Assembly: GCA_000613465.1 (NCBI GenBank) | Contig: BAJA01000042.1 | Span: 1 to 43,053 of the forward strand | Source of the DNA: Bacteroides nordii WAL 11050 = JCM 12987 | GTDB taxonomy: Bacteria; Bacteroidota; Bacteroidia; Bacteroidales; Bacteroidaceae | DNA length: 43,053 nucleotides | Direction of reading: 5' to 3' | In this document: in pieces, positions 19,767 to 29,480 of the stretch | Layout: each line of letters opens with the position of its first letter | Position numbering within the stretch: position 1 is the stretch's first letter | Notes under the pieces: model-generated | Seen by the model: the letters and a program-made list of their open reading frames with translations, nothing else | Told to the model about the DNA's origin: nothing | Databases searched by the model: none | Translations under genes and position numbers: made by a program

Positions 19767-20173
19767 TTCGCCTCCATTTCCCTTGAAAGTTCCACAATCC
19801 GGCGGCTCAGTTTCACGAGTTCGACGGTGTGTTGCTCTAATTTGTAGAGCAACGCCATCGCCTTTTTCTCTGAAAAATGCAGCCTCAGTTCCTTCACGAC
19901 TTGGTTGTAATTCGTACCCACGGCACGGAACTGTGCATGAAAATCCGACAGTTTGGTGTAATAGTCCACCAGCGTCTTGTCCACCTTAAGCACCTTGAAC
20001 GGCTGTCCGAAGAAGTGCGCCTTGAGGAAAACCGACCGTGCATAGACACCCGATTTTCCGAACATGGCGAGGAAACGGTTGTGTTCCTCCTCATTGAAAC
20101 GGACGGTGTAACGGTACACCGCCGGATCAAGTTTGGGATTTCTCCCTGATTTGCTTTTCCTTTTCTCTTTCAT
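19745..20173 (-). CDS. mobA: MobA relaxosome DNA-binding protein
   Basis: A 142-residue basic protein of the plasmid-mobilisation MobA/MobC-like relaxosome family. It begins with a Lys/Arg-rich arm, followed by the ribbon-helix-helix-like YTVRFNEEEHNRFLAMFGKSG and a helical C-terminus (YNQVVKELRLHFSEKKAMALLYKLEQHT). The expected role is oriT recognition and help to the MobB relaxase. ATG 20173 is preceded by CCGCTAAATCCAAAGTAAT, the sRNA-complementary motif. First gene of mobABC, divergent from traA across the likely oriT. Confidence 0.9.
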   Translation of the reverse strand: MKEKRKSKSGRNPKLDPAVYRYTVRFNEEEHNRFLAMFGKSGVYARSVFLKAHFFGQPFKVLKVDKTLVDYYTKLSDFHAQFRAVGTNYNQVVKELRLHFSEKKAMALLYKLEQHTVELVKLSRRIVELSREMEAKWSQKSV

Positions 20174-20175
20174 AT

Positions 20176-20192
20176 TACTTTGGATTTAGCGG
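20176..20192 (-). promoter_or_regulatory. start-proximal motif of mobA (sRNA target candidate)
   Basis: On the minus strand CCGCTAAATCCAAAGTA precedes the mobA ATG by two bases. It is identical over 17 bases to the motif at 1092-1108 and complementary to the RteR-like RNA with one G-U pair. Confidence 0.45.
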
Positions 20193-20241
20193 ATTGACGG
20201 CATAAGCCGCCGCTTCGGATTACAGCACCGCAGTTTTGAAA

Positions 20242-20374
20242 GGCTTCCCGACTTCGGAGGGAAAGCCCGCCCCCTGCAAGCAAGGCGTTTTCCGGGATGC
20301 TCAAAATATTTTGAGCGGCTGAAAACATACCTTGCTATGTTCAGGTGAACATAAAAATCCGTCAGGGGACGGAT
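20242..20374. other. oriT: putative oriT: four consecutive hairpins
   Basis: Structures in order: GGCTTCCC (20242) with GGGAAAGCC (20259); a nested palindrome with outer GCAAGG/CCTTGC (20280, 20330), GTTTTC/GAAAAC (20287, 20321) and core GCTCAAAATATTTTGAGC (20299-20316); TATGTTCA-GG-TGAACATA (20336-20353); ATCCGTC-AGGG-GACGGAT (20357-20374). Such clusters just upstream of relaxase genes mark oriT, and CTnDOT oriT is known to lie by mobA. The nic site is not identified. Confidence 0.65.
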
Positions 20375-20879
20375 GGGAAGATACCTTTCAGGACTCCGGC
20401 TGTGCCACCATCGGCGAACCCTGCTGTCCGGGGGCAAAGTTACGTCCTTAAAGCGGTATCGGACAGACGCTTGACCCGGTCAATGACTGCCAACCGGCGC
20501 AACGTGCTGCCAATTGCTTGGGAAGTGATACAAGTTCCAAAATATACTTGTTTATTTGCAGCATGATTCAAGGAACCAACGATTTGAAGATATGAGAAAC
20601 GGAACATTCAAATACCCGGAAAACCGCTTCTTCGGACACTTGCCGAAGCGGATACCCGAACCGTCGGAACCCCGGTTATCCGACAATCCGGTGAAGTACG
20701 GATTCAATGACTTCATGACGCAGTGTCGTCATTCATCACTTGTTCGCCGCACCGCTTCACCACAGAACCGGATACGCGATGACCCGCCCGTGTGTCTGTT
20801 CACTGAAGCGGATAATGTAGCAACCAAATCCGCATATAAATAGAAAAAGAAATCTTCAACAATTAAAATAAATGGAACT
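20375..20879. other. mobA-traA divergent regulatory region
   Basis: A minus-strand -7 box (CAAAGTTA on plus, 20435-20442, reading TAACTTTG) is a candidate mobA promoter without a clear -33 box. Toward traA there are repeats of GAAGCGG and a stem CCGCTTC (20625) with GAAGCGG (20646). In CTnDOT the excision proteins bind upstream of traA to activate the tra operon. I see no TAnnTTTG box for traA here. Confidence 0.4.
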
Positions 20880-21640
20880 ATGAGTAAGGAAATCTTCGTT
20901 GCATTCGCAACACAGAAAGGTGGCATCGGCAAATCCACTGTCACGGCACTTGCCGCCAGCTACCTGCACAACGTGAAAGGCTACAATGTCGCCGTCGTGG
21001 ACTGCGACGACCCGCAGCACAGCATCCACGGGCTGCGCGAACACGAAATGGGGCTTATCGACAGCAGCACCTACTTCAAGCTCTCGCTTGCGACCATTTC
21101 CGCCGGATCAAAAAGAACGCCTACACCATCGTCAAGAGCAATGCGGTGAACGCCCTCGACGATGCCGAGAGGATGATTGCCACTGAGGACATGAAACCCG
21201 ACGTGGTGTTCTTCGACATGCCCGGCACGCTCCGTAGTAACGGCGTGATAAAGACGCTCTCGCAGATGGACTACATCTTCACTCCGCTGAGTGCCGACCG
21301 CTTTGTCGTGGAGAGTACCCTGAAATTCGTCACGATGTTCCGCGACAGGCTGATGACTACCGGACAGGCGAAAACAAAGGGGCTGCATCTGTTCTGGACG
21401 ATGGTGGACGGCAGGGAGAGGAACGACTTGTACGGCATCTACGAGGAAGTGATAGCCGAAATGGGCTTTCCGGTACTTTCCACCCGCTTGCCCGACAGCA
21501 AGAAGTTCCGCCGTGACCTTTCGGAAGAGCGCAAGAGCGTTTTCCGCTCCACCATCTTCCCGATGGACACGGCACTGCTGAAAGGGAGTGGCATCCGGGA
21601 GTTTTCCGAAGAGATAAGCGACATCATCAGACCGCAGTGA
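20880..21640 (+). pseudogene. traA: TraA, ParA-type ATPase, frameshift near 21080
   Basis: First gene of the transfer operon. A ParA/MinD-like P-loop ATPase with FATQKGGIGKST (residues ~10-21), VVDCDDPQHS and, after the shift, VVFFDMPGTLRSNG. Restoring one G (AAGGCTCTCGC instead of AAGCTCTCGC) joins YFKAL to ACDHFRRIKKNAYTIV, giving ~253 residues. ParA-like TraA proteins are standard at this position; their exact job in transfer is unclear, possibly positioning of the complex. The stop overlaps the start region of the next gene. Confidence 0.87.
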
Positions 21641-21642
21641 GC

Positions 21643-22083
21643 ATGGGCAGCAGGAAAGTGAACACGGAAGGCATCGACGAGGAACTGCTGTTAGCCTCCA
21701 TCGGGCGGCGCACACAGGACGGGACACTGCGCCCCGCACAGGAAGTACCCGCAGCTGCACCGACCGAAGAGGACACCGCCGCACCGGAACCATCTCCTGT
21801 GCAACCCGTAACACGGGAAAAAGCGCAGAGGGAAAGTGGACGCCGGAAAAGGCAGGACGAGGACTACAACGAGCTGTTCCTGCGCCGCAACGAGATAAAG
21901 ACCCGCCAATGTGTCTATATCAGCCGTGACGTCCACGGCAAGATCCTCAGAATCGTGAACGACATCGCCGGAGGGGAAATCTCAGTAGGCGGATATGTGG
22001 ATACCGTGCTGCGCCAGCATCTGGAACAGCACAAGGAGAGAATCAACGAACTGTACAAGAAACAACGTGAAGATCTGATTTGA
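21643..22083 (+). CDS. DUF3408 conjugation protein (TraB position)
   Basis: A 146-residue cytoplasmic protein: Pro/Glu/Ala-rich first half, then a DUF3408 helical domain with YISRDVHGKILRIVNDIAGGEISVGGYVDTVL, a ribbon-helix-helix-like arrangement. ATG 21643 lies three bases after the traA stop; a GTG at 21637 is possible. The next gene is a second copy of the same domain. The role is unknown; the fold suggests DNA binding. Confidence 0.75.
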   Translation: MGSRKVNTEGIDEELLLASIGRRTQDGTLRPAQEVPAAAPTEEDTAAPEPSPVQPVTREKAQRESGRRKRQDEDYNELFLRRNEIKTRQCVYISRDVHGKILRIVNDIAGGEISVGGYVDTVLRQHLEQHKERINELYKKQREDLI

Positions 22084-22085
22084 AA

Positions 22086-22439
22086 ATGGAAAAAGAAATG
22101 ACACCGAATGAAAAAAGACCACAGCAAGACTGCGGAGGTATGTTTGCCCAAGTGCAGGCGAGTGTGGAAATACTGTCGCCTGTCCCGGTAACCGACAAAT
22201 GCTGCGAGAAGGACTATGAACGTCTGTTCATCCGCGACCCGGAAGTAAAGGCACGTGAGGGGAAAATGGCGTATGTGCGCCCGGAGTACCACGAGCGTAT
22301 CATGCGCATCACCCGTGTAATCGGGCATGACCGGCTTACGCTGTCCGCCTATATCGACCATGTGCTGACGTACCATTTCAACCAGTGCGAGGATGCGATA
22401 AAGAGCCTTTATGCCCGAAATTACAATTCAGTATTCTAA
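22086..22439 (+). CDS. DUF3408 conjugation protein, second paralogue
   Basis: A 117-residue protein paralogous to its neighbour: YVRPEYHERIMRITRVIGHDRLTLSAYIDHVLTYHF aligns with the core of the preceding protein. ATG 22086 is 3 bp after the upstream stop; an in-frame TTG at 22080 is less likely. Tandem DUF3408 genes between traA and the DUF4122 gene are usual in this ICE family. No catalytic motif is visible. Confidence 0.75.
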   Translation: MEKEMTPNEKRPQQDCGGMFAQVQASVEILSPVPVTDKCCEKDYERLFIRDPEVKAREGKMAYVRPEYHERIMRITRVIGHDRLTLSAYIDHVLTYHFNQCEDAIKSLYARNYNSVF

Positions 22440-22454
22440 CCAAAACGGAAGGAT

Positions 22455-23182
22455 ATGAATTACACAATTAGCATGACAGACATTCTGCTGGCGGTATCGG
22501 TCGGCTGCAACCTCTGGTTCCTGTTCCTGCTCCTTTACGAGCGCATCATGGACACGCGGATTGTCCGCTTCTTCAAGGGCATTGCCGGATTATGGCGGTC
22601 ACTGGACGGGAATGAGGCTAAACGCATAGCGGCACACGAGGAAGTCCCTGCGGAAAAGGCGGACATCATCGGCGAGAGCCGTTTCAGGATGGCATCCACC
22701 CGGACAACCGCTGCCATACCGACGCAAGAAGCCGCCACTTCGGAAAAAGGCATTGAGCTGTCGGAGGAAGAGGCTACTTTTGACGACGGAAAAACGGGAA
22801 ACGCATCCCGCCCGGCACAAGTCCCGGAGGAAAAACTCGATGAGACCTTCACGAGCATACCGCCGGAGGAACTGGGATACGGGGACGACGAACCGGAAGA
22901 GGACGCCTCGGACACGCCACGGGCTTCGGGCAGCAGCTTTGACGAGATTGACGACGCTGCAAGACCGCCAAAAACCCGGACGCGACACAGGCGGAACGTG
23001 AAAAGGCGGCGAAGGTGTTCACCGACATGGAGGGCACGGAGTTGTACGAGAAAATGATGGAAGGCTCTTCGGAGATAGGCATCCGCATCAAGGGGCTTAT
23101 CGAGATTCGGCTGAAGAAATCTGAAAAGGAGTTCGTCGTGCCGGACAACATCGAGGAGTTCGACATTCGCAACTATGTATGA
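22455..23182 (+). pseudogene. DUF4122 conjugation protein, frameshift near 22960
   Basis: Restored length ~242 residues. One N-terminal membrane segment (residues ~8-28, ILLAVSVGCNLWFLFLLLYE), a long acidic low-complexity middle (SIPPEELGYGDDEPEEDA), and a C-terminal conserved part with KNPDATQAEREKAAKVF, GSSEIGIRIKGLIEIRLKK and DNIEEFDIRNYV. GCTGCAAGACC should read GCTGCCAAGACC, so one C is missing. The gene sits in the traC/traD region of the operon. Probably an inner-membrane accessory factor; function unknown. Confidence 0.8.
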
Positions 23183-23202
23183 CAACAATAAAAGAAATGA
23201 AC

Positions 23203-23314
23203 ATGAAAGAATGACATCAACCCACGCGGCGAGGAAACGCAAGGCGCATCCCCATCCGCAACGGACACGCCCACGTCCGTGGAAACAAACGGGCATCCAC
23301 TAAAACCAAAGTAA
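23203..23314 (+). pseudogene. small ORF, start disrupted
   Basis: A 34-codon reading (NDINPRGEETQGASPSATD to a stop at 23312-23314) has no in-frame start because ATGAAAGAATGAC stops at once. Two extra A residues after ATG AAA would give a ~37-residue peptide. Its end CCACTAAAACCAAAGTAA resembles the start-proximal motif seen at other genes. It may be real or chance. Confidence 0.3.
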
Positions 23315-23383
23315 AGAAACAAAGTATCAACCGCCCGACAAAGGACCATCCACCCTTTTGACGGCAAAAAACAAGAACAGTTT

Positions 23384-23701
23384 ATGAACAAGAACATCTT
23401 GAAAAACAGAAAAGCAATCCTCTCCGCGGCACTTGTCATCGCCGCAACCGCCTCCGCTTTCGCGCAGGGAAACGGCATCGCGGGCATCAACGAAGCCACC
23501 TCTATGGTGAGTTCTTATTTCGACCCCGGAACTAAACTGATATACGCCATCGGTGCAGTCGTCGGGCTTATCGGGGGCGTAAAAGTGTACGGCAAGTTTT
23601 CATCGGGCGACCCCGACACCAGCAAGACAGCCGCCTCGTGGTTCGGCGCGTGCATCTTCCTGATTGTTGCCGCCACCATCCTGCGCTCATTCTTCCTTTA
23701 A
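23384..23701 (+). CDS. traE: TraE, VirB2-like pilin (DUF4134)
   Basis: A 105-residue pilin-like subunit of the mating apparatus. The N-terminal signal sequence (ILSAALVIAATASAFAQ) is cleavable after AFA near residue 28. Two hydrophobic helices follow (~LIYAIGAVVGLIGGVKVYG and ~WFGACIFLIVAATILRSFFL) separated by a short hydrophilic loop, the VirB2/TrbC plan. Intact. Followed 10 bp later by traF. Confidence 0.88.
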   Translation: MNKNILKNRKAILSAALVIAATASAFAQGNGIAGINEATSMVSSYFDPGTKLIYAIGAVVGLIGGVKVYGKFSSGDPDTSKTAASWFGACIFLIVAATILRSFFL

Positions 23702-23711
23702 TAAATAATGT

Positions 23712-24043
23712 ATGGCTGAATACCCAATCAACAAGGGTATCGGCCGTCCGGTAGAGTTCAAGGGCTTGAAGGCACAGTACCTCTTCATCTTCTGCGGAGG
23801 TCTGCTGGCTCTCTTCGTCCTGTTCGTCATCCTCTACATGGTCGGTATCGACCAGTGGATATGTATCGGCTTCGGCGCGGCATCGTCCTCCCTCCTTGTA
23901 TGGCAGACCTTCGCGCTGACGCCCGGTACGGCGAACACGGGCTGATGAAATTAGGAGCGGCACGGAGCCATCCCCGATACCTTATCAACCGGCGGCGGAT
24001 AACCCGTCTGTTCAAACGACAACGAAAGGAAGAAAGACAATGA
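23712..24043 (+). pseudogene. traF: TraF, VirB3-like protein (DUF4133), frameshift near 23919
   Basis: Restored length ~110 residues. N-terminus MAEYPINKGIGRPVEFKGLKAQY, then two membrane segments (~25-45 and ~48-65) and a basic cytoplasmic tail ending RRRITRLFKRQRKEERQ. One missing A (CTGACGCCC for CTGAACGCC) throws the tail out of frame after WQTFAL. The stop TGA overlaps the traG ATG (ATGA). VirB3-type partner of the TraG ATPase. Confidence 0.87.
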
Positions 24044-26426
24044 GGAATACATCGAAAATGACAACACTGGAAAACAGGTTCCCACTTTTAGCGGTGGAGC
24101 ATGGCTGCATCATCTCAAAGGACGCCGACATCACGGTGGCTTTCGAGGTGGAACTACCGGAACTTTACACCGTGACGGGTGCGGAGTACGAGGCGATACA
24201 CAGTTGCTGGTGCAAGGCTATCAAGGTGCTGCCGGACTACTCCGTCGTACACAAACAGGACTGGTTCATCAAGGAACGCTACAAACCGGAGCTTCAGAAG
24301 GACGACATGAGCTTTTTAAGCCGCTCTTTCGAGCGTCACTTCAACGAGCGTCCGTACCTGAAACACACCTGCTACCTCTACCTGACCAAGACAACAAAGG
24401 AGCGTAACCGGATGCAGAGCAATTTCAGCACGCTGTGCCGGGGACATATCATCCCGATGGAGCTGGACAGGGAAACCACGACCAAGTTCTTGGAAACCTG
24501 CGAACAGTTCGAGCGTATCATGAACGACAGCGGGCTTGTCAGGCTGCGCCGCTTCTCCACCGACGAGATCGTGGGGACGGAGGGTAAGGCGGGACTTATT
24601 GAACGCTACTTCTCGCTCATGCCAGAAGGTGACACCACCTTGCAGGACATCGAGCTTTCGGCAAGGGAGATGCGCATCGGCGACAACCGCCTGTGTCTGC
24701 ACACCCTCTCCGACGCGGAAGACCTGCCGGGCAAGGTGGCTACCGACACCCGTTACGAGAAGCTCTCCACCGACCGGAGTGACTGCCGACTGTCATTCGC
24801 CTCCCCGGTGGGGCTTCTGCTCTCCTGCAACCATATCTACAACCAGTATGTGCTGATAGACAACAGTGAGGAAACCTTGCAGAAGTTCGAGAAGTCCGCC
24901 CGTAACATGCAGTCGCTATCTCGCTATTCAAGGAGCAACAGCATCAACCGCGAGTGGATAGACCAATACCTGAACGAAGCCCATTCCTACGGACTGACCT
25001 CGGTACGGGCACACTTCAACGTCATGGCGTGGAGCGACGATGCGGAGGAACTGAAGCATATCAAGAACGACGTGGGCAGCCAGTTGGCAAGCATGGAATG
25101 CGTGCCGCGCCACAACACCATCGACTGCCCGACACTCTACTGGGCGGCGATACCCGGCAATGCGGCGGACTTCCCGGCGGAAGAGAGTTTCCACACCTTC
25201 ATCGAACAGGCGGTGTGCCTGTTCACAGAGGAAACCAACTACCGCAGCTCGCTCTCGCCCTTCGGCATCAAGATGGTGGACAGGCTCACGGGGAAACCGC
25301 TGCACCTCGACATCAGCGACCTTCCGATGAAGCGGGGTATCACGACCAACCGCAACAAGTTCGTGCTGGGTCCTTCGGGCAGCGGCAAGTCTTTCTTCAT
25401 GAACCACCTCGTGCGCCAATATTATGAGCAAGGCGCACATGTGGTATTGGTGGACACGGGAAACTCCTATCAGGCTTGTGCGGCATGATCCGACGCAAGA
25501 CAGGCGGAGCGGACGGTGTGTATTTCACCTACACGGAAGATAAGCCCATCAGCTTCAACCCGTTCTACACCGACGATTACATCTTCGACGTGGAGAAGAA
25601 GGACAGCATCAAGACCCTGCTGCTGACGCTCTGGAAGTCGGAGGACGACAAGGTGACAAAGACGGAGAGCGGCGAGCTGGGCAGTGCCGTGAGTGCCTAT
25701 ATTGAGCGCATCCAATCCGACCGTAGCATCGTGCCGTCGTTCAACACCTTCTACGAGTATATGCGTGACGACTACCGCAAGGAACTGGCACAGCGTGACA
25801 TCAAGGTGGAGAAGTCCGACTTCAACATCGACAACATGCTCACCACCATGCGGCAGTATTACCGGGGCGGACGCTACGACTTCCTGCTCAACTCCACGGA
25901 GAACATCGACCTGCTCGGCAAGCGGTTCATTGTCTTCGAGATAGATTCGATTAAGGAAAACCGCGAACTGTTCCCCGTCGTGACCATCATCATCATGGAA
26001 GCCTTCATCAACAAGATGCGGCGACTGAAAGGGGTACGGAAACAGCTTATTGTGGAAGAGGCTTGGAAGGCTCTCTCTTCAGCGAACATGGCTGAATATC
26101 TGCGCTATATGTACAAGACAGTCAGAAAATATTACGGCGAGGCAATCGTGGTGACGCAGGAGGTGGACGACATCATCAGTTCTCCGGTGGTCAAAGAGAG
26201 CATCATCAACAACTCGGATTGTAAAATCCTGCTTGACCAAAGGAAATATATGAACAAGTTCGACCAGATACAGGCGTTGCTCGGACTGACGGAAAAGGAG
26301 AAGTCGCAGATACTCTCCATCAACATGGCGAACAACCCTTCACGGCTCTACAAAGAGGTGTGGATAGGCTTGGGTGGCACACAATCGGCGGTCTATGCCA
26401 CCGAGGTCAGTGCAGAAGAGTATCTG
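24040..26426 (+). pseudogene. traG: TraG VirB4-type ATPase, 5' exon, frameshift near 25473
   Basis: Conjugation motor ATPase. The N-terminal domain leads to Walker A LGPSGSGKSFFMN (residues ~442-454); Walker B LIVEEAWKAL lies near 669. The frame breaks just after Walker A at TYQA/GLCG, where one G is missing (CAGGCTTG for CAGGGCTTG). The exon ends at the CTG codon of EEYL, where a group II intron begins with GTGCG. Splicing would join ...EEYL to AYTTEETEKVEVYHLAEK, giving ~838 residues, normal for the family. Coupled to traF by ATGA overlap. The intron must splice, or the ICE needs another copy, for transfer. Confidence 0.9.
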
Positions 26427-28933
26427 GTGCGCCCGTAAAGGGAATTTGACGAATGTCGCTTTGGCAAGCGACTGGGCAAGTGTTTAAAATGCCCATTAAC
26501 AACCGCTAACCGGAGGGGAAAACCCCACAAGGGAACATAGCACGTTGGTAAAGCCATAAGTCAGCCAACTGTCAGGCTGCGACCGAATGGCAAGTTAAAA
26601 TGATAGATATGAGGATAAAGCCTGCATTGGTTGAACGATAGTCCGAGCAGTCGTATCCTTGGGCAATGACGGAAGACAGTTGAATAATTCTTCGGAATTA
26701 TACCGTTATGTTGCGGTACTACACTGATGACACGTAGCAGGAGTAGCATAAACTTACCGCAAGGCAACTACCATAAGTAGTAAAGGACGAAAGTCGTATC
26801 CGACAATCTATCGAGCCAAATAGTCGTCAAATTTCTAAACGGGGATTGCCTAAACCGGAAAGCCAGTTGTAGGGCTATGGGGTCTGCCCCTGAATATCCG
26901 GCATGGCAACGGAGCTTCCATAGTAGTCTGAGCAGGGTAACGCCCTGTACATGGCGAAGGGGAGCAGCTAATTAAGTTTAACAATTTAAAGGAAGATGTG
27001 AGAGACATGAGAAATCCAGAAAATGTGTTGAACAGTCTGAGTAAACACAGCGGTAACTTGAACTATAAGTTTGAGCGGCTGTATAGAGTGCTGTTTAACG
27101 AGGAAATGTTTTATGTAGCCTATCAGAATATTTACAGCAAGACAGGCAACATGACGGCAGGAGCCGATGGTAAAACCATTGACGGAATGAGTATTGACCG
27201 AGTTGAACAACTGATTGGCAGTCTTAAAAATGAGACTTATCAGCCTAATCCGTCCAAAAGGACGTACATACCTAAGAAAAACGGGAAAAAACGTCCGCTT
27301 GGCATACCCTCTTTTGATGATAAGCTGGTACAGGAAGTAGTCAGAATGATACTTGAAGCAATCTATGAAGGTAGTTTTGAACATACTTCACATGGGTTTC
27401 GTCCCAAACGAAGTTGTCATACTGCTCTTATAGATATACAAAAGACATTCACTGCCGTGAAATGGTTTATTGAAGGCGATATTAAAGGATTCTTCGACAA
27501 TATCAATCATGACGTACTGATTAATATTCTTCGGGAACGTATCGCCGACGAGAGATTTTTGCGGCTTATCAGAAAATTCCTGAATGCCGGATATGTGGAA
27601 GACTGGGTATTTCATAGAACGTACAGTGGAACTCCGCAAGGCGGGATTATCAGCCCAATACTGGCTAACATCTACCTTGACAAGTTCGACAAGTACATCA
27701 AGGAATACATCAATCGGTTCAATAAAGGGGTAACAAGAAAAGGCGACGCTCGATACAAGCTCTACGAACAGCGAAGATACCGACTGGCAAAGAAACTAAA
27801 GAATGAGAAAGATGTAAAGGTAAGGAAACAGATGACCGCCGAAATTAAGCGGCTACGAGAAGAACGGAACAACTATCCGGCACGTAATGAAATGGACAGC
27901 AGTATCAAACGGTTAAAATACGTGAGATACGCAGATGACTTTCTGATTGGAATTACCGGTAATCTTGAAGACTGCAAAACAGTAAAAGAGGATATTAAGA
28001 ATTATTTGAATGAAGCTCTTAAACTGGAACTGTCAGACGAAAAGACACTGATAACCAATGCGCAGAAACCAGCGAAATTTCTCGGATATGACGTATTTAT
28101 ACGTAGGTGTAACGATTTACGTAAGGATAAGTACGGTAAAACGGTTCGTGCATTCGGACACAAGCCTGTATTGTACCTGAATTTTGAAACGATGCGGAAG
28201 AAACTCTTTGATTATAAAGCCGCAAGAATCGCGGTCGTCAATGGCAAAGAGGTTTGGAAATCCATCGTCAGAACGTACATGCTGAACTTGGATGACTTGG
28301 AAATAGTCAGTCAGTTCAATGCCGAAATCCGAGGGTTCTATAATTACTACTCAATAGCCAATAACAGCTATGTCATCAATTCTTTCTATCACATTATGTC
28401 ATACAGCATGTATAAGGTATTTGCGAACAAATACAAATCATCTGTAAAGAAAATACTTCTGAAATATAAAAAGAACAAGGTTTTCCAAGTGGCATATGAA
28501 AATAGCAAGGGTAAGACACTTTACCAATCATTTTATCATGATGGTTTCAAACGCAAAAAGGTTGCAGGGAATATTTACTGTGACACTATTCCACGGACAG
28601 TTTCCATAACAGGTGGACGTAACAGCCTTATGGAAAGGCTGAAGCTCCAAGTTTGCGAATTATGCGGTGCTACCGATAAACTCGAAATGCATCACGTTCG
28701 CAAACTTAAAGACCTGAAAGGTAAATCCGACTGGGAAAAGAAAATGATAGCTCGAAGACGAAAAACTTTGGCTGTCTGCTCAAAGTGTCATGCAAAAATA
28801 GATCCCGACCGAAGAATCAGACTGAATTAATTAGTGGAGAGCCGGATACAGGGAGACTTGTAAGTCCGGTTCGGAGGCGAGTACTCGGAAACCTACCATA
28901 GAAATATGACAAGGCGCTGGGTGCTTAGCCTAC
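26427..28933 (+). mobile_element. group II intron with encoded RT-maturase, inserted in traG
   Basis: The 5' end is GTGCG (consensus GTGYG) immediately after the traG CTG codon and the 3' end is CTAC (consensus AY) at 28933, leaving traG exactly in frame. Positions 26427-26997 are the structured 5' ribozyme domains. Positions ~28831-28933 carry domain V (GAGCCGGATAC ... GTCCGGTTC, 28838-28873) and domain VI. TAGATA at 26604-26609 can pair with the exon end TATCTG (possible EBS1-IBS1). The intron is about 2.5 kb and appears complete. Confidence 0.9.
27007..28830 (+). CDS. ltrA: group II intron reverse transcriptase/maturase with HNH endonuclease
   Basis: A 607-residue intron-encoded protein. 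RT domain: RTYIPKKNGKKRPLGIPSF, GDIKGFFDNINHD, GTPQGGIISPILANIYLD and catalytic YADD (residues ~308-311). Then the maturase (X) domain, and a C-terminal HNH endonuclease with CELC ... HHVR ... CSKCHAK (~548-600). The HNH domain nicks the target's second strand to prime retrohoming. ATG 27007 has a GGAAGA purine stretch 11 nt upstream; a GTG at 26998 is the alternative start. Intact, so the intron could be mobile. Codon use is more AT-rich than traG. Confidence 0.93.
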   Translation: MRNPENVLNSLSKHSGNLNYKFERLYRVLFNEEMFYVAYQNIYSKTGNMTAGADGKTIDGMSIDRVEQLIGSLKNETYQPNPSKRTYIPKKNGKKRPLGIPSFDDKLVQEVVRMILEAIYEGSFEHTSHGFRPKRSCHTALIDIQKTFTAVKWFIEGDIKGFFDNINHDVLINILRERIADERFLRLIRKFLNAGYVEDWVFHRTYSGTPQGGIISPILANIYLDKFDKYIKEYINRFNKGVTRKGDARYKLYEQRRYRLAKKLKNEKDVKVRKQMTAEIKRLREERNNYPARNEMDSSIKRLKYVRYADDFLIGITGNLEDCKTVKEDIKNYLNEALKLELSDEKTLITNAQKPAKFLGYDVFIRRCNDLRKDKYGKTVRAFGHKPVLYLNFETMRKKLFDYKAARIAVVNGKEVWKSIVRTYMLNLDDLEIVSQFNAEIRGFYNYYSIANNSYVINSFYHIMSYSMYKVFANKYKSSVKKILLKYKKNKVFQVAYENSKGKTLYQSFYHDGFKRKKVAGNIYCDTIPRTVSITGGRNSLMERLKLQVCELCGATDKLEMHHVRKLKDLKGKSDWEKKMIARRRKTLAVCSKCHAKIDPDRRIRLN

Positions 28934-29062
28934 GCGTACACCACCGAGGAAACGGAGAAAGTGGAGGTTTACCATCTGGCGGAGAAGTTGGGCGGCGACA
29001 TCGAAGCCGCCATCCGGCAACTTGCCGAGAAGCGGAGAAACAAGGAAACAACCAACAATTAA
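28934..29062 (+). CDS. traG: TraG 3' exon (last 42 residues)
   Basis: Reads AYTTEETEKVEVYHLAEKL then an Arg/Lys/Glu-rich end to stop TAA 29060-29062, in frame with the 5' exon once 26427-28933 is removed. It contains no start of its own and depends on intron splicing. Confidence 0.85.
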   Translation, partial: AYTTEETEKVEVYHLAEKLGGDIEAAIRQLAEKRRNKETTNN

Positions 29063-29090
29063 AAATGAATTTATCAACGAAAAAAGAAAA

Positions 29091-29477
29091 ATGCGTATGA
29101 ATTTACAGACAGTGAAAATGCTGCAAGTCAGCAAGTGTCTGATCGGATTGGCGGTCATGATGCTGCAATCCTGCGACGTGGCCGACAACCTCCGTGATAT
29201 GCTGTGCGGGAACTGGGAGAGCGTGGAGGGGAAGCCCGATGTGCTTATCTACAAGGAGGGCGAAGCCTACAAGGTGACGGTGTTCCGCCGGAGCGGTCTG
29301 CGCCGCAAGCTGAAACCGGAAACCTATCTCTTGCAGGAGGAAAACGGCAACCTGTTCATGAACACCGGCTTCCGCATCGACGTGTCCTACAACGAGGCCA
29401 CGGACGTGCTGACCTTCTCGCCGGGCGGCGACTATGTGCGGGTGAAACCGCAGCCGGGACACCCGACAGAAGAATAA
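29091..29477 (+). CDS. traH: TraH-position lipoprotein (DUF3876)
   Basis: A 128-residue lipoprotein: signal peptide with lipobox LQSC|D (CLIGLAVMMLQSCDVADN), then a small beta-rich domain, CGNWESVEGKPDVLIYKEGEAYKV. The start is ATG 29091 or 29097; both leave the signal intact. It sits between traG and traI, where the family carries traH. It probably sits on the periplasmic side of a membrane in the mating channel. Confidence 0.75.
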   Translation: MRMNLQTVKMLQVSKCLIGLAVMMLQSCDVADNLRDMLCGNWESVEGKPDVLIYKEGEAYKVTVFRRSGLRRKLKPETYLLQEENGNLFMNTGFRIDVSYNEATDVLTFSPGGDYVRVKPQPGHPTEE

Positions 29478-29480
29478 CAA

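Noticed and set aside
16453..19847. Long plus-strand frames opposite mobC, mobB and mobA
   Set aside because: They are antisense shadows of high-GC genes whose minus-strand products carry clear domain motifs.
20556..20843. Open frame of 95 codons before traA
   Set aside because: It lies in the divergent regulatory region among repeated GAAGCGG blocks and has no recognised relatives; coding cannot be excluded but is not supported.
26427..26997. Small genes in the 5' part of the intron
   Set aside because: The stretch fits the ribozyme domains of a group II intron, and short frames there lack recognisable products.
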